In this document: positions 15,924 to 26,932 of the stretch, in pieces | Position numbering within the stretch: the first letter of the stretch is position 1 | How the letters are laid out: every line of letters starts with the position of its first letter | Assembly: GCA_025655455.1 (NCBI GenBank) | Contig: JAHXIV010000050.1 | Coordinates: 38,111-78,852, forward strand | Direction of reading: 5' to 3' | Source: a gamma proteobacterium symbiont of Taylorina sp. | GTDB lineage: Bacteria; Pseudomonadota; Gammaproteobacteria; GRL18 | DNA length: 40,742 bases | Program-made: the position numbers and the translations under genes | Notes under the pieces: model-generated | Database searches by the model: none | Seen by the model: only the letters and a program-made list of their open reading frames with translations | Told to the model about the DNA's origin: nothing

Positions 15924-18641
15924 TTATGCTTTTTTTGTGACAGCCTTCTTTTTACTGACCTTCTTTTTTACTGTTTTTTTCTTTGCTGCTTTTCTTTTGG
16001 GCTTTGGTAATTCTATATCCCATTGTTGATTGATATAATGTCCTGTCCAGCCAGTTGCCTTGCCGTCTTTATTCTCGGACATGACATATTGTTCTTTATT
16101 TTTGCGGCTAAAACGGATCATCACCGGATTACCCTTATTGTCTTCTGTTGGAGCCTCGCAGAGATAAAGAAATTTTGCATCCAGTTCCTCTTTATGAGCC
16201 AGTAACTCACTGATGAAAGGTGCCCGTGTCTCTCTGGAACGGGGGAATGCACTGGAAGCCATAAAAATCCCTGCGGCGCCATCGCGTAATACAAAATAAC
16301 CATCTGACTTTTCGCAGGGCAGTTCTTTCATGTGAACCGGATCGGCTTTGGGTGGAGCTGCCTCGCCACTTCTTAAAAGTTTTCGTGTATTTTTACAGGT
16401 GTCGCTGGTACAACCAAAATATTTGCCAAAACGTCCTGATTTAAGTTGCATATCGCTGCCGCATTTATCACACTCAATTACAGGGCCATCATAACCCTTG
16501 ATGCGATATTGTCCCTGCTCAACAATAAAACCATCACAATCAGGATTGTCACCGCAAATGTGCAGTTTTCGTTGCTCGTCAATCAAATAACTATCCATTG
16601 CCGTATTACATTTTGGGCAGCGTTTGCGTTCAATAAGTGCCTTGGCTTCACTTTCTTCATCTTGTTCAGTATCCACAGCCTCATCACCTGGAATAAGATT
16701 TAAAGTGCCTTTGCAGCGTTCCTTGGGCGGCAGACTATAACCTGAGCAGCCTAAGAATACACCGGTGGTACCAGTACGAACCATCATATGACGACCGCAG
16801 TCAGGACAAGGGATATCAGTTGGCGTCGGATCATTAGTTCTCATTCCGCCCTTATCTTCACTATCAGCTTTCTCCAGCTGAGCCCTAAAATCCTGATAAA
16901 ATCCATCCAGAATATCCTGCCAGTATTTATCCCCGGCAGCAATTTTATCTAATTTTTCTTCCATCTCAGAAGTAAATGAATAAGTCATTAATTCATTGAA
17001 ACTTTCACACAGACGTTCAGTCACTACAGCACCAATTTTTTCAGCATAAAAGCGCTTATTTTGCGTAGTCACATAGCCTCTGTCCTGAATAGTAGAAATA
17101 ATACTGGCATAGGTTGATGGACGGCCAATTCCTCTTTTTTCAAGTTCTTTCACTAAACTGGCTTCAGAATAACGTGGCGGCGGTTTGGTAAAATGTTGAG
17201 AGGGTAACAATTGCTCCAGTTTAAATGTATCACCTTCTTTTACAGCAGGTAAAATAACCTCTTCAGCTGATTTTGCCAGAGCTTTCATCACACGGGTCCA
17301 ACCATCAAATATGACTATGCGCCCCTTTAGTTTTAAATCATAGTCAGCGGCACTAATGGTGAGAGTCGTATTTTCGTATTTTGCAGGGGTCATCTGGCAG
17401 GCAAGAAACTGTCGCCAAATCAGTTCATATAGCCGCTGTGCATCTCTATCAACACTGCTGATATCCGTTGCCTTTATATCGACATTAGAAGGGCGTATGG
17501 CTTCATGAGCCTCCTGTGCCCCTCCTTTACTATTATATATATTGGCCTTTTCCGGCAAATATTTTTTGCCAAAATTATTTTCAATATAATCACGTCCGCT
17601 GGCTATTGCTTCCGCACTCAAATTGGTTGAGTCAGTACGCATATAGGTAATGTAGCCACCTTCATAGAGCCGTTGCGCCAGCATCATCGTCTTTTTAACA
17701 CCAAAACCCATGCGTGTACTGGCTGCTTGCTGCAAGGTTGAGGTAATAAACGGTGCTTTTGGTTTACTGCTGGTTGGACGAGTTTCCCGCTTGCTTAACA
17801 GATAATCGGCTTTTTCCAGTATAGCCAGAGCAATATCCGCTTCAGTTTTATTTCCGGGACGAAATTCTTTGCCCTGATACTTTGCTACCTGTGCCTGTAA
17901 CTTAATCTGTTTTTTGTCCACTAGATCGGCATAGATTTCCCAATATTCATCAGGGTTAAAAGCATGAATTTCACGTTCACGTTCAACCACTAATTTTACT
18001 GCAACTGATTGTACCCGTCCTGCTGACAGACCCCGTGCTACTTTTTTCCAGAGCAAAGGAGAAACCATGTAACCCACAACACGGTCAAGAAAACGTCTTG
18101 TTTGCTGGGCGTTAACATGATCCATATTGAGCATGCCCGGGTTTGAAAAAGCTTCTTTTATTGATTTTTCTGTGATTTCATTAAATACAACACGTTTAAA
18201 TTCGGTACTTTTATTTTTACCCAGTGTCTCTTTTAAATGCCAGGCAATGGCTTCTCCCTCGCGATCCAAATCAGTTGCGAGATAGATTGTGTCAGAATTT
18301 GCTGCTAGTTTTTTTAATTCTGCAATTACTTTTTCTTTGCCAGGCATGGTCTCATATTGTGGATTCCAGCCATTTTCCGGATCGATACCCATACGTTCAA
18401 TCAGTGCGGCCTGAGAACGTATTTTTTTTCTTTTTTCACGTTCTTGCGGGGCTAATTTGCGTGATTGAGCGGCTAATTTTGCCCTTTCTTTAGGCGTCAT
18501 TGCCGTTTTTCGACTGCTACCGCTGGTGGGTAGGTCGCGGATATGTCCCACGCTTGATTTAACGACAAAATCCTTGCCGAGATATTTATTAATGGTTTTA
18601 GCCTTGGCAGGCGACTCTACAATTACTAGTGATTTACCCAT
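15924..18641 (-). CDS. topA: DNA topoisomerase I
   Basis: 905 residues, type IA; relaxes negative supercoils. N-terminal Toprim domain ([14 protein letters not shown]; acidic [17 protein letters not shown]), core with catalytic Tyr333 in [13 protein letters not shown], then four-cysteine zinc ribbons (CPDCGRHM...C; CPKCNTAM...C; CDKCGSDM...C) and a later domain. The tail is very lysine-rich ([13 protein letters not shown]...), probably for DNA binding. Length is close to the 865 of E. coli plus an insertion of about 40 residues near residue 45-80 ([14 protein letters not shown]...), which is common in this group. ATG at 18641; divergent from tpm with 67 bases between. A 7-bp-arm hairpin AAGTAAG/CTTACTT spans the stop codon. 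Confidence 0.97.
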   Translation of the reverse strand: MGKSLVIVESPAKAKTINKYLGKDFVVKSSVGHIRDLPTSGSSRKTAMTPKERAKLAAQSRKLAPQEREKRKKIRSQAALIERMGIDPENGWNPQYETMPGKEKVIAELKKLAANSDTIYLATDLDREGEAIAWHLKETLGKNKSTEFKRVVFNEITEKSIKEAFSNPGMLNMDHVNAQQTRRFLDRVVGYMVSPLLWKKVARGLSAGRVQSVAVKLVVEREREIHAFNPDEYWEIYADLVDKKQIKLQAQVAKYQGKEFRPGNKTEADIALAILEKADYLLSKRETRPTSSKPKAPFITSTLQQAASTRMGFGVKKTMMLAQRLYEGGYITYMRTDSTNLSAEAIASGRDYIENNFGKKYLPEKANIYNSKGGAQEAHEAIRPSNVDIKATDISSVDRDAQRLYELIWRQFLACQMTPAKYENTTLTISAADYDLKLKGRIVIFDGWTRVMKALAKSAEEVILPAVKEGDTFKLEQLLPSQHFTKPPPRYSEASLVKELEKRGIGRPSTYASIISTIQDRGYVTTQNKRFYAEKIGAVVTERLCESFNELMTYSFTSEMEEKLDKIAAGDKYWQDILDGFYQDFRAQLEKADSEDKGGMRTNDPTPTDIPCPDCGRHMMVRTGTTGVFLGCSGYSLPPKERCKGTLNLIPGDEAVDTEQDEESEAKALIERKRCPKCNTAMDSYLIDEQRKLHICGDNPDCDGFIVEQGQYRIKGYDGPVIECDKCGSDMQLKSGRFGKYFGCTSDTCKNTRKLLRSGEAAPPKADPVHMKELPCEKSDGYFVLRDGAAGIFMASSAFPRSRETRAPFISELLAHKEELDAKFLYLCEAPTEDNKGNPVMIRFSRKNKEQYVMSENKDGKATGWTGHYINQQWDIELPKPKRKAAKKKTVKKKVSKKKAVTKKA

Positions 18642-18708
18642 GATAATTTTAGCTTTTCTATATTTTAATCTATGTTAGTATTGTTTATTTTTTACAGGTT
18701 AACTTTCT

Positions 18709-19392
18709 ATGCAACATTCATACTGGCTTCAACGTTGGCAGGAAAAGCGTATTGGCTTTCACCTTGACGCAGCCAATCCCTATTTGTCCAGCTACTTACC
18801 TTTGCTGGGACATTCAGAAGATAGTCATGTTTTTGTACCCATGTGTGGTAAAAGTCATGACTTGTATTATCTTCATCAGCAGGGATATCGCGTAACCGGA
18901 AATGAATTAAGTGACCTTGCGGTGAAAGATTTTTATACAGAACAGCAGTTAAAAGCAAGTAAATCTGTTCTTTTTGATGAAAATTCTAAAACAGAGCAAG
19001 TTGAATTAATGCTGTGGACTAGTCCAGAAGTTGATATTATCTGTGGTGATTTCTTTGCTCTAAACAAAGAACAACTACATGATATTACTGCAGTTTATGA
19101 TAGAGGTTCTCTGGTTGCTCTACCTTATAAAATGCGTAAAAAATATGTTAAAAAATTATTGAAAATAGTGCCGAAAAAAGTTCCTATATTGCTGGTGACA
19201 CTGGATTATGATGAAAAGGAAAAAAAAGGACCGCCTTTTTCAGTGACTGAAGAAGAAGTTTTCCAGTTATATAGCAGATATTTTGATATTAGATGTTTAG
19301 AAATTGCAGATATAAAACCTGAAAAACGTAGCTCTCGATCACAAAATATGAGCTATTTTAATGAAAGAGTCTTTTTTTTAAAGCGTTTATAA
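18709..19392 (+). CDS. tpm: Thiopurine S-methyltransferase family protein
   Basis: 227 residues. SAM-dependent class I methyltransferase: N-terminal YWLQRWQEKRIGFH and VFVPMCGKSHDLYYL (SAM motif I region), GNELSDLAVKDFY, DRGSLVALP, and LVTLDYDE near the C-terminal half. These are the hallmarks of bacterial TPMT, which methylates thiols and, in some bacteria, selenium or tellurium compounds. The natural substrate is unknown. First gene of a tight operon: 19 bases to ycaO. Short AGG-type ribosome site before the ATG. Confidence 0.9.
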   Translation: MQHSYWLQRWQEKRIGFHLDAANPYLSSYLPLLGHSEDSHVFVPMCGKSHDLYYLHQQGYRVTGNELSDLAVKDFYTEQQLKASKSVLFDENSKTEQVELMLWTSPEVDIICGDFFALNKEQLHDITAVYDRGSLVALPYKMRKKYVKKLLKIVPKKVPILLVTLDYDEKEKKGPPFSVTEEEVFQLYSRYFDIRCLEIADIKPEKRSSRSQNMSYFNERVFFLKRL

Positions 19393-19411
19393 TAATGATG
19401 GTGGAAATGAA

Positions 19412-21193
19412 ATGACAAAAACCTATATTAAAGGTAAAGATGAGGCTTTGGAAGTCTCTATAGAAAAAATGCAGGCTCAGTTAAAAAAATTAGGCTTCGA
19501 TATTGAAGAAGTTTTGTGGCTTAATCCTGTCAATTATATTTATTCAGTGAATATCAGGGATAGAAATTGTCCATTATTATTTACAAATGGTAAGGGTAGT
19601 AGCAAAAATGCCTGCCTTGCCAGTGCTCTGGGCGAATTTTTTGAACGTTTAAACTGTAACTATTTCTTTGCTGATTATTATCTGGGGCACTCTATCGCTC
19701 AGTCAGACTTTGTACATTATCCCGTTGAACGGTGGTTTGCTCCTGATAGTACAAAAGATGAACAGGGTATGCCGGAAGGAATATTAAATGAGGACTTATG
19801 GGCATTTTATAATCCTGATCAACAATTGATGCCGGAGCTGCTGGTTGATACGAACTCAGGCCATGCTCAGCGAGGTATTTGCACACTCCCGTTTATACGC
19901 CATCGTGATCAGGTGACCACCTGGTTTCCAGTCAATATTATTGGTAATTGCTATGTGAGTAATGGTATGTCTGCCGGTAATACAGCAATGGAGGCACGTA
20001 CGCAGGCACTTTCAGAAATTTATGAACGTTATGTAAAAAATCGTATTATTGCTGAGCGGATTAGTCTGCCGTTCATACCGGAACACATTCTTGATCTGTA
20101 TCCAAAAGTACTGGAAGCCAAAAATGAACTGGAACAGGAGGGCTTTGTTCTTGAATTAAAAGATGCCTCACTGGGAGGATTTTATCCTGTCATTGCAATT
20201 ACAATGATGGAACCTGAATCAGGACGCTGTTTGGTTTCATTTGGAGCACATCCAAGTTTTGAAGTAGCACTGGATAGAACAATGACCGAATTGCTGCAGG
20301 GACGGCGTCTGGATTCTCTTGATGGTTTTCAAACCCCTTGCTTTGATGACGATGCAGTAGCGGATCCCGTTAATTTAGAAACTCATTTTATTGATTCCAG
20401 TGGCTTGATTAGTTACGATTTCTTTAAAAACGATAAAGATTATGATTTCGTTTACTGGGATTTTGATAGCAATACACAATCAGAATTTGAGTTTTTAGTG
20501 ACTTTATTGAATGATGATTCAAGTGCTGAAAGAAGAGATATTTACATTGCTGACTACGAACATTTAGGTGTTTATGGTTGTCGTATTATTGTGCCGGGTA
20601 TGTCTGAAATTTATCCTGTTGAAGAATTGTATTGGCAAAACAACAATGAGGGTGCTGCTTATAGGGAAAGAATACTGACCTTAAATAAAATGGATGTTTT
20701 ACAGGCAGAGGAATTATTGCAGAATTTACAGCAAAGTGAATTTAGTGATCATTCTGATGTTTGTGGTCTAATAGGAATTGCTCCTGATCCTGACAGTGTT
20801 TGGGAAACCTTGCGAATGGGTGAATTAAAAGGAATGTTAGCCCTGCATACAGGAGATTATGAACAGGCAATTGAATGGGCTCAATGGTGTCTGGAACTGG
20901 ATCAGCTGCAGCCGGAACGAAATAAATTTTACCGGGCTTTAATTGCCTTGTTAACAATTCAACTGGATGAGAAAAAAGAAATAAGTCAGTATGTTGAAGC
21001 CTTGAATAGCTTATACGGCCGTCAAACTATTGAACGCTGTCTTGCTCTAGTCAATGGTCAAAGTCATTATGACGGCTTATTTGATGCAGGTATGGACTTA
21101 GAGGGGCTGATCCGACATCGGAGTTTACTAGCTGCTTACGAGAAGTTACAACTTGCAAAATCGAATTATGTCTCAAACATAGAAAGTAAATAA
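19412..21193 (+). CDS. ycaO: YcaO protein, ribosomal S12 methylthiolation accessory factor
   Basis: 593 residues, similar in length to E. coli YcaO (586). The N-terminal two thirds is the ATP-binding YcaO cyclodehydratase-type fold: GKGSSKNACLASALGEFFERL, EARTQALSEIYERYVK, GGFYPVIAITM, and FGAHPSFEVALDRTMTELLQG. Residues about 430-580 form the TPR-like tail (LKGMLALHTGDYEQAIEWAQW). It belongs to the non-azoline type associated with RimO-dependent beta-methylthiolation of ribosomal protein S12; no peptide precursor or dehydrogenase lies nearby, so a natural-product role is unlikely. ATG with GTGGAAA upstream; followed by folE after 20 bases. Confidence 0.93.
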   Translation: MTKTYIKGKDEALEVSIEKMQAQLKKLGFDIEEVLWLNPVNYIYSVNIRDRNCPLLFTNGKGSSKNACLASALGEFFERLNCNYFFADYYLGHSIAQSDFVHYPVERWFAPDSTKDEQGMPEGILNEDLWAFYNPDQQLMPELLVDTNSGHAQRGICTLPFIRHRDQVTTWFPVNIIGNCYVSNGMSAGNTAMEARTQALSEIYERYVKNRIIAERISLPFIPEHILDLYPKVLEAKNELEQEGFVLELKDASLGGFYPVIAITMMEPESGRCLVSFGAHPSFEVALDRTMTELLQGRRLDSLDGFQTPCFDDDAVADPVNLETHFIDSSGLISYDFFKNDKDYDFVYWDFDSNTQSEFEFLVTLLNDDSSAERRDIYIADYEHLGVYGCRIIVPGMSEIYPVEELYWQNNNEGAAYRERILTLNKMDVLQAEELLQNLQQSEFSDHSDVCGLIGIAPDPDSVWETLRMGELKGMLALHTGDYEQAIEWAQWCLELDQLQPERNKFYRALIALLTIQLDEKKEISQYVEALNSLYGRQTIERCLALVNGQSHYDGLFDAGMDLEGLIRHRSLLAAYEKLQLAKSNYVSNIESK

Positions 21194-21213
21194 TTGTGAA
21201 AAGTTGAGAATAA

Positions 21214-21753
21214 ATGAAAGAACATTTTGCCAGTATTATTTCGGCTGTTGGTGAAGATTTAAATCGGGATGGTTTGAGAGATACACCTGAACGTGCAGCA
21301 AAAGCATTCCAGTTTCTGACCCGGGGATATCTTCAGGATATTAATGAAGTCGTTAATGATGCTATCTTTGACTCAGATAATGATGAGATGGTTCTGGTTA
21401 AAGATATAGAACTTTATTCTCTTTGTGAGCATCATTTGCTACCTTTTATCGGCAAGTGTCATGTCGCCTATCTGCCCCGGGGAAAAGTGATTGGATTATC
21501 AAAAATTGCCCGAATTGTTGATATGTATGCCCGTCGTCTACAGATCCAGGAAAATATGACCAAGCAGATTGCAGAAACTATTATGGAAGTCACGGGAGCC
21601 AGAGGTGTAGGCGTTGTCCTGGAAGCACAGCATTTATGTATGATGATGCGTGGTGTAGAAAAGCAGAACTCCATGATGACTACTTCTATGATGCTGGGTG
21701 CATTTCGTGATATACCAGCTACCCGCTCTGAATTTTTGCACTTGATTCGTTAG
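21214..21753 (+). CDS. folE: GTP cyclohydrolase I
   Basis: 179 residues. Makes 7,8-dihydroneopterin triphosphate from GTP, the first step of tetrahydrofolate (and some queuosine) synthesis. Motifs: [30 protein letters not shown] with zinc-binding Cys and His, [17 protein letters not shown], and [10 protein letters not shown] with the second zinc Cys. Full length, cytosolic homodecamer by family. Stop is 14 bases before folB, so translation is probably linked. Confidence 0.97.
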   Translation: MKEHFASIISAVGEDLNRDGLRDTPERAAKAFQFLTRGYLQDINEVVNDAIFDSDNDEMVLVKDIELYSLCEHHLLPFIGKCHVAYLPRGKVIGLSKIARIVDMYARRLQIQENMTKQIAETIMEVTGARGVGVVLEAQHLCMMMRGVEKQNSMMTTSMMLGAFRDIPATRSEFLHLIR

Positions 21754-21767
21754 GGACAAACAGACAT

Positions 21768-22121
21768 ATGTTAGCGACAATCTGTATAAAAAATTTACGT
21801 CTGAGAACTTTTATTGGTTTTAACGATGAGGAAAAAATTAAAAAGCAGGATGTAATAGTCAATATTTCCTTACGTTATGATGCCACTGTCGCTGCTGAAA
21901 GCGACTCCGTAGATGATGCCTGTAACTATAAAGTCCTGACCAAGCAGATTATTAGTTTGGTGGAAGAAAAGTCATTTGACCTGCTCGAAACAATGGCTGC
22001 AGATATTATTAAACTGATATCCAAAGCAGACAAAGTACTGCAAGCAACCGTAGAAATTGACAAACCCCATGCCCTACGCTTTGCAGATTCGGTTTCTTTG
22101 ACAATGGATTATAAACCTTAA
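21768..22121 (+). CDS. folB: Dihydroneopterin aldolase
   Basis: 117 residues, typical length. Second enzyme-level partner of FolE in folate synthesis: cleaves dihydroneopterin to hydroxymethyl-dihydropterin. Motifs: KNLRLRTFIGFNDEEK, with the conserved Glu, a YKVLTKQIISLVEEKSFDLLETMA segment whose Glu residues bind the pterin, and VEIDKPHALRFADSV with the conserved Lys. Last gene of the tpm-ycaO-folE-folB unit; converges with ispB after 45 bases. Some family members act on triphosphate or epimerise (FolX); the pairing with FolE supports FolB. Confidence 0.9.
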   Translation: MLATICIKNLRLRTFIGFNDEEKIKKQDVIVNISLRYDATVAAESDSVDDACNYKVLTKQIISLVEEKSFDLLETMAADIIKLISKADKVLQATVEIDKPHALRFADSVSLTMDYKP

Positions 22122-22166
22122 ATGTAGGTTACGGTTTACTACCCCAATCCTTTTTGAGTCAATCTT

Positions 22167-23141
22167 TTAGTGGCTCCGCTCCACCGAAAAGTTAGCCAGC
22201 GTAATCAATGCTTCTTTGTAGTCAGAATCCGGAATGATCTCAAGTTGTGTAATAGCTTGCTCAGCTTCTTTCCTGGCAATCTCTCTGGTGTAGTCCAGTG
22301 CTCCGACAGAATGAATGGTTTGGGTAATGGCTTCAATCTGATCCAGACCACCATTTTCAATGGCTGTTTTAATCATTTCAGATTGTTCAACTGAAGCGTG
22401 CTGCATGGCATAAATCAACGGTAAGGTGGGTTTCCCTTCAGCTAAGTCATCACCGACATTTTTACCCATGTCTTCACTGCTGGCACTATAGTCCAAAACG
22501 TCATCAATCAGTTGAAAAGCGGTGCCCAGATGCATACCAAACTTAGCCATGGCTGCTTCTACTGCTTCATCCTGTTCTGCAATAACAGCGCCTAATTGAG
22601 AAGCCGATTCAAATAATTTGGCAGTTTTGAAGTGAATGACTTCAAGGTAGCGTTCTTCAGTGGTCGAAGCATCATTACAGTTTAGTAATTGTAATACCTC
22701 ACCCTCAGCGATAGTATTGGTTGAGTGTGATAAGATTTCCATCACTTTCATGCTACCGACACCAACCATCATTTCAAAAGCCCGTGAATATAGAAAGTCA
22801 CCAACTAAAACACTGGCGGCATTACCCCAAAGTTCATTAGCAGTATCTTTGCCGCGGCGTAATTCAGACTCATCCACTACATCATCATGTAAAAGTGTTG
22901 CAGTATGGATAAACTCAATGACTGCAGCTAATGTGATGTTATGATTGTTTTTGTGCTGATATGAGAAGGCATTTGCACTTAAGAGGACAATAATAGGGCG
23001 TAGCCTTTTACCACCGCTATTGATAATATACTGACTGATCTGGTTAATCAGAACAACTTCAGAATAAAGGCTGCTTTGAATCAGGTGATTGACTTTGCCC
23101 ATATCACCTTTAATTAATTTGAAAACGTCTTCGATGGTCAT
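22167..23141 (-). CDS. ispB: Octaprenyl (long-chain) diphosphate synthase
   Basis: 324 residues from the ATG at 23141 (MTIEDVF), which matches the usual family start; an upstream TTG at 23162 adds seven. Builds the ubiquinone side chain from FPP/IPP. Motifs: SGGKRLRPIIVLL, first aspartate-rich motif LLHDDVVDESELRRG, FAR-equivalent EGEVLQLLNCND, second aspartate-rich motif AFQLIDDVLDYS, and GKNVGDDLAEGKPTLPL. Chain length cannot be read with certainty; octaprenyl is by orthology to E. coli. Divergent from rplU, the common gammaproteobacterial arrangement. Confidence 0.95.
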   Translation of the reverse strand: MTIEDVFKLIKGDMGKVNHLIQSSLYSEVVLINQISQYIINSGGKRLRPIIVLLSANAFSYQHKNNHNITLAAVIEFIHTATLLHDDVVDESELRRGKDTANELWGNAASVLVGDFLYSRAFEMMVGVGSMKVMEILSHSTNTIAEGEVLQLLNCNDASTTEERYLEVIHFKTAKLFESASQLGAVIAEQDEAVEAAMAKFGMHLGTAFQLIDDVLDYSASSEDMGKNVGDDLAEGKPTLPLIYAMQHASVEQSEMIKTAIENGGLDQIEAITQTIHSVGALDYTREIARKEAEQAITQLEIIPDSDYKEALITLANFSVERSH

Positions 23142-23274
23142 GAATAAGGCCGCTAGTAACAAAAAGTAAACAAAAGGTAAAAATAAATAAATTAATAAAG
23201 CGAGGCAGTATACAATATTTTAAGCTTTATATGTACAGTGGACAGCAAAAAGAAGAAATAAAACTGAATAGAAT

Positions 23275-23303
23275 TTGACAAAGATTACAAAAACACCTAA
23301 AAT
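23275..23303 (+). promoter_or_regulatory. Strong sigma-70 promoter of rplU-rpmA
   Basis: Consensus -35 TTGACA (23275-23280), a 17-base spacer and TAAAAT (23298-23303). About 100 bases of leader follow before the rplU start. Confidence 0.8.
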
Positions 23304-23409
23304 CTCTCGTCTTAAATTTTGGTTTTTTCTTTTGCTTTCATAGAATCGTATGGTTTTTATGAGTTTTTAGTTTATAGCAAGAGTATATTTAGTAGCTTTG
23401 GAGTAAACT

Positions 23410-23721
23410 ATGTACGCGGTAATTAAAACCGGCGGTAAGCAATATAAAGTCAGTGAAGGTCAGACGCTTAAAGTTGAAAAACTGAATGCTGAAGAGGGTG
23501 CCAGCATTGATTTAAATGAAGTTCTCATGATTGCTGATGGTGACGATGTTAAGTTAGGCGCACCATTTATTGATGGTGGCAAAGTGACAGCAACGATTGC
23601 TTCTCATGGTCGTAGTAAGAAAATATCTATTGTAAAGTTCAGACGCCGTAAGCATCATCGTAAGCAGATGGGACATCGTCAATCTTTTACTGAAATAAAA
23701 ATTGAGAAAATTACTGCTTAA
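23410..23721 (+). CDS. rplU: Large-subunit ribosomal protein bL21
   Basis: 103 residues, the standard length. Begins [14 protein letters not shown], then the typical basic [19 protein letters not shown] segment (here [20 protein letters not shown]) that contacts 23S rRNA. GGAG lies 5 bases before the ATG. First gene of the rplU-rpmA operon, 51 bases upstream of rpmA. Confidence 0.98.
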   Translation: MYAVIKTGGKQYKVSEGQTLKVEKLNAEEGASIDLNEVLMIADGDDVKLGAPFIDGGKVTATIASHGRSKKISIVKFRRRKHHRKQMGHRQSFTEIKIEKITA

Positions 23722-23772
23722 TGAGCAGTTTTAGCCTTATTACCCTTATATTTTTTTTGAGGACAACGAAAA

Positions 23773-24030
23773 ATGGCACATAAGAAAGCCGGTGGTAGTA
23801 CCAGAAATGGACGTGATTCTAATGCAAAGCGTCTTGGTGTAAAGAGATTTGGTGGTGAAATGGTTCTAGGTGGTAATATTCTTATTCGCCAGCGTGGTAC
23901 CAAGGTTCATCCGGGCGTTAATGTGGGTATTGGTAAAGATGATACCTTATTCGCCAAGATAGGTGGTCGTGTTCTTTTTGAAACAAAAGGCTCTAAAAAC
24001 CGTCAATTTGTAAGCGTTATTAGCGAATAA
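23773..24030 (+). CDS. rpmA: Large-subunit ribosomal protein bL27
   Basis: 85 residues. N-terminus [16 protein letters not shown] reaches the peptidyl-transferase centre; no N-terminal extension of the Firmicutes type. Strong GAGGA ribosome site. Ends at the terminator 53 bases downstream. Confidence 0.98.
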   Translation: MAHKKAGGSTRNGRDSNAKRLGVKRFGGEMVLGGNILIRQRGTKVHPGVNVGIGKDDTLFAKIGGRVLFETKGSKNRQFVSVISE

Positions 24031-24082
24031 TTTCAAACTCTGGTTTAAGCTAGAGATTGAAATTTGGTATTGGCTGATACAT

Positions 24083-24117
24083 AAAGGCTCTCCAGTTTAT
24101 GGTAGAGCCTTTTTTTT
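24083..24117 (+). terminator. Terminator of rplU-rpmA
   Basis: Stem AAAGGCTCT (24083-24091) with AGAGCCTTT (24104-24112), 12-base loop, T-run to 24117. Confidence 0.9.
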
Positions 24118-24228
24118 GACCAGGGTACGACTACAGTATCCATATTTCTCGCAGTATTTCCATCTTCTATGGTGGACAATTACAATATTCTATAAACAAG
24201 TAAAGAATTCCAGGGTCGATGGTATAAA

Positions 24229-25335
24229 ATGAAATTTATTGATGAAGCGACTATAAAAGTTGAATCTGGTCAGGGTGGCCGGGGTATTGTCAGTTTTCGC
24301 CGTGAAAAATATATTCCATTTGGCGGGCCGGATGGTGGTGATGGCGGTGATGGAGGCTCTGTTTTTCTGTGCGCAAGTGAAGGGTTGAATACGTTGTCAG
24401 AATTTCGCCATACGCGCTTTTATAAAGCAAAAAATGGTCAGGCTGGACAGGGGAAAGAAAAAACAGGCCGTGGTGCTGATGATCTCTATGTTGATGTACC
24501 GGTTGGGACTCTGGTTAAAAATCTTGAGACAGACGAAGTTTTGGGTGATTTAACTGAAGCCGGTCAGGTTCTAATGGTCGCGCGGGGTGGTTTTCACGGC
24601 CTGGGTAATACACGCTTTAAAAGTAGTGTCAATCGTGCACCCAGGCAAAGTACTCTGGGGTCTCCTGCAGAACGCAGGGAGCTGCAGTTAGAATTAAAAG
24701 TCCTGGCTGACGTAGGTCTGCTGGGTATGCCTAATGCTGGAAAATCTACATTTATCCGTGCAGTTTCAGAAGCCAAGCCCAAAGTTGCTGATTACCCATT
24801 TACCACACTGATACCTAATCTGGGTGTTGTCAGTGTGATACCCCATCGAAGTTTTGTGGTTGCTGATATTCCCGGAGTCATTGAAGGTGCAGCAGATGGA
24901 GCGGGTTTGGGGATTCGATTTTTAAAACATATTTCAAGAACCGGTCTGTTACTTCATTTTGTCGATGTTAGCCCTTATGACGGCAGTGATCCGGCGGACA
25001 GTTTCAGGGCAATTGAAAATGAGCTTAAAATTTTTGGTGATGACCTGATTAATAAAGAACGTTGGCTGGTGATTAATAAAACTGATTTGCTTATTGAAGG
25101 TGAACGTGAAGAGCAATGCCGGAAAATTATACAACAACTCAATTGGCAGGGACCGGTATTTCAAATTTCTGCAATGAATAAAGAAGGAACCAGGGAGATA
25201 TGTCTTGCTGTAATGGAACATCTGGATATTGAAAAATACCCCCATTCGGCAGGAGAAGAAAATTCAGCCGATCACCCGGACGATGAAATGACTGAAGGTA
25301 CTTATGATGTGATAACTGGTAAGATTATCAAATGA
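24229..25335 (+). CDS. obgE: Obg-family GTPase CgtA/ObgE
   Basis: 368 residues. Glycine-rich Obg domain at residues 1-158 ([25 protein letters not shown]), then a G domain with P-loop GMPNAGKST (from Gly166), switch [22 protein letters not shown] and SAMN. Acts in 50S ribosome assembly and stress response. Short acidic tail. Its stop overlaps the proB start (ATGA). The ribosome site is weak. Confidence 0.97.
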   Translation: MKFIDEATIKVESGQGGRGIVSFRREKYIPFGGPDGGDGGDGGSVFLCASEGLNTLSEFRHTRFYKAKNGQAGQGKEKTGRGADDLYVDVPVGTLVKNLETDEVLGDLTEAGQVLMVARGGFHGLGNTRFKSSVNRAPRQSTLGSPAERRELQLELKVLADVGLLGMPNAGKSTFIRAVSEAKPKVADYPFTTLIPNLGVVSVIPHRSFVVADIPGVIEGAADGAGLGIRFLKHISRTGLLLHFVDVSPYDGSDPADSFRAIENELKIFGDDLINKERWLVINKTDLLIEGEREEQCRKIIQQLNWQGPVFQISAMNKEGTREICLAVMEHLDIEKYPHSAGEENSADHPDDEMTEGTYDVITGKIIK

Positions 25336-26477
25336 ATATAAGTAAACGGGAGCATTTACTTCATACTCATCGCTGGGTGGTGAAAATTGGCAGTGCGTTG
25401 CTGACCAATGAAGGTAGTGGTCTGGACTACCAGGCAATTGCTTTATGGGTAAAACAAATATCTGAGCTAATTAATCAGCAGCAGGATGGCCAGAGTATTG
25501 AAATTGTTCTGGTTTCATCGGGTGCAGTGGCTGAGGGAATGAAAAGGATGGGATGGGATGAACGGCCTGACTCACTTTATAAATTACAGGCTGCAGCTGC
25601 AGTAGGACAAATGGGTCTGATTCAGGCCTATGAATCACAGTTTAAAAAACATGATCTGCATACCGCTCAAATTCTTTTAACTCATGATGACATGTCTAAT
25701 CGAACACGCTATCTTAATGCCCGTTCTGTATTATTAAAACTCATCACATTAGGTATTGTTCCGGTAGTCAATGAAAATGATACAGTGGTTACTGATGAGA
25801 TCCGTTTCGGTGATAATGATACTTTAGCGGCATTAGTGGCTAATTTAATTGATGCTGATCTGCTGGTTATTTTAACCGATCAGCAAGGTATGTTTGATAG
25901 TGATCCAAGGAAAAACCAATCCGCCCGGTTATTAACAGAAGTTGATGCCCTGGATGCAGAGTTGGATAATATGGCGGGTGACAGCAAAGGAACTCTTGGT
26001 CGTGGTGGTATGGCAACCAAGCTTAGAGCTGCCCGTCTGGCTGCGCGTTCCGGTGCTGCCACTATTATTGCCTCGGGTCGTGAACCATTGGTGTTGAATA
26101 AGATTTATACGGGAGATTCTGTAGGCACTTTACTAATGGCCAATCAGGAACCTCTGGGAGCAAGAAAACAATGGTTAGCAGGTCATTTGCTGATGAAAGG
26201 GAATCTGATTCTGGATAAAGGTGCTGCTGATGTGTTGAAGCGTAATGGTTCCAGTCTTTTATCTGTGGGAGTTCAAAGTGTACATGGACACTTTTTACGC
26301 GGAGACATGGTGGCTTGTCTGGATGAAAATAAACAGGAAGTGGCACGGGGTCTTATTAACTATAGCAGTGATGAAGCCAATAAAATAAAAGGCTGTGCCA
26401 GTCATGAAATCAGCAATATATTAGGCTATGTCGATGAGCCTGAACTTATTCATCGAGATAATCTTTTTGTTATTTAG
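25332..26477 (+). CDS. proB: Glutamate 5-kinase
   Basis: 381 residues. First step of proline synthesis. Amino-acid-kinase domain: [48 protein letters not shown], and [16 protein letters not shown]-terminal PUA domain from about residue 285 ([19 protein letters not shown]). Translationally coupled to obgE by a 4-bp overlap; proA is not adjacent. The obg-proB pairing is common in gammaproteobacteria. Confidence 0.97.
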   Translation: MNISKREHLLHTHRWVVKIGSALLTNEGSGLDYQAIALWVKQISELINQQQDGQSIEIVLVSSGAVAEGMKRMGWDERPDSLYKLQAAAAVGQMGLIQAYESQFKKHDLHTAQILLTHDDMSNRTRYLNARSVLLKLITLGIVPVVNENDTVVTDEIRFGDNDTLAALVANLIDADLLVILTDQQGMFDSDPRKNQSARLLTEVDALDAELDNMAGDSKGTLGRGGMATKLRAARLAARSGAATIIASGREPLVLNKIYTGDSVGTLLMANQEPLGARKQWLAGHLLMKGNLILDKGAADVLKRNGSSLLSVGVQSVHGHFLRGDMVACLDENKQEVARGLINYSSDEANKIKGCASHEISNILGYVDEPELIHRDNLFVI

Positions 26478-26621
26478 CTTTAAGTTGGTTGCTATTTTTA
26501 TCAAAATAGAAGATAATATCCTGCTTTAAAATTCAGACAGATAAGAAATCTTTAGCTGGATATAGGTAAAGACTTTCAAGTGAATTAAAAGCTTAATAAA
26601 ACAGAATTTCAGGAGAATACA

Positions 26622-26885
26622 TTGGCCAATTCAGCTCAAGCTAGAAAACGTGCTCGTCAAGCCGTAAAACGTCGTACCAGAAACGTTGCTAAACGTTCAG
26701 AATTTCGTACCATACTAAAAAATACAGTTTATGCTATTGAAGCAGGTGATAAAGAAACTGCAGCAAGTGCATATAAAATAGCAGTACCAGTAATTGATGC
26801 GATGGTCAGTAAGGGTCTGATTCACAAAAATAAGGCTGCCCGTCATAAGAGTCGCTTAAGCAGCAAAATTAAAGCACTTGGCTAA
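26622..26885 (+). CDS. rpsT: Small-subunit ribosomal protein bS20
   Basis: 87 residues. [21 protein letters not shown] start and the C-terminal [13 protein letters not shown]. The start codon is TTG, preceded by AGGAG 7 bases upstream. E. coli rpsT also uses UUG, linked there to autoregulation, so the same control may apply. Flanked by its own terminator. Confidence 0.98.
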   Translation: MANSAQARKRARQAVKRRTRNVAKRSEFRTILKNTVYAIEAGDKETAASAYKIAVPVIDAMVSKGLIHKNKAARHKSRLSSKIKALG

Positions 26886-26932
26886 TTTTTATGCGTAATA
26901 TTAAAGGCTGATGTCTGAAATAAAGAAAAGCA

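Noticed and set aside
15811..16029. 72-codon plus-strand frame with a hydrophobic Phe-rich end
   Set aside because: The hydrophobic run is the antisense of the Lys-rich TopA tail.
19412..21193. YcaO as part of a RiPP (azoline peptide) cluster
   Set aside because: No precursor peptide, dehydrogenase or exporter nearby; length and TPR tail match the S12-modification type.
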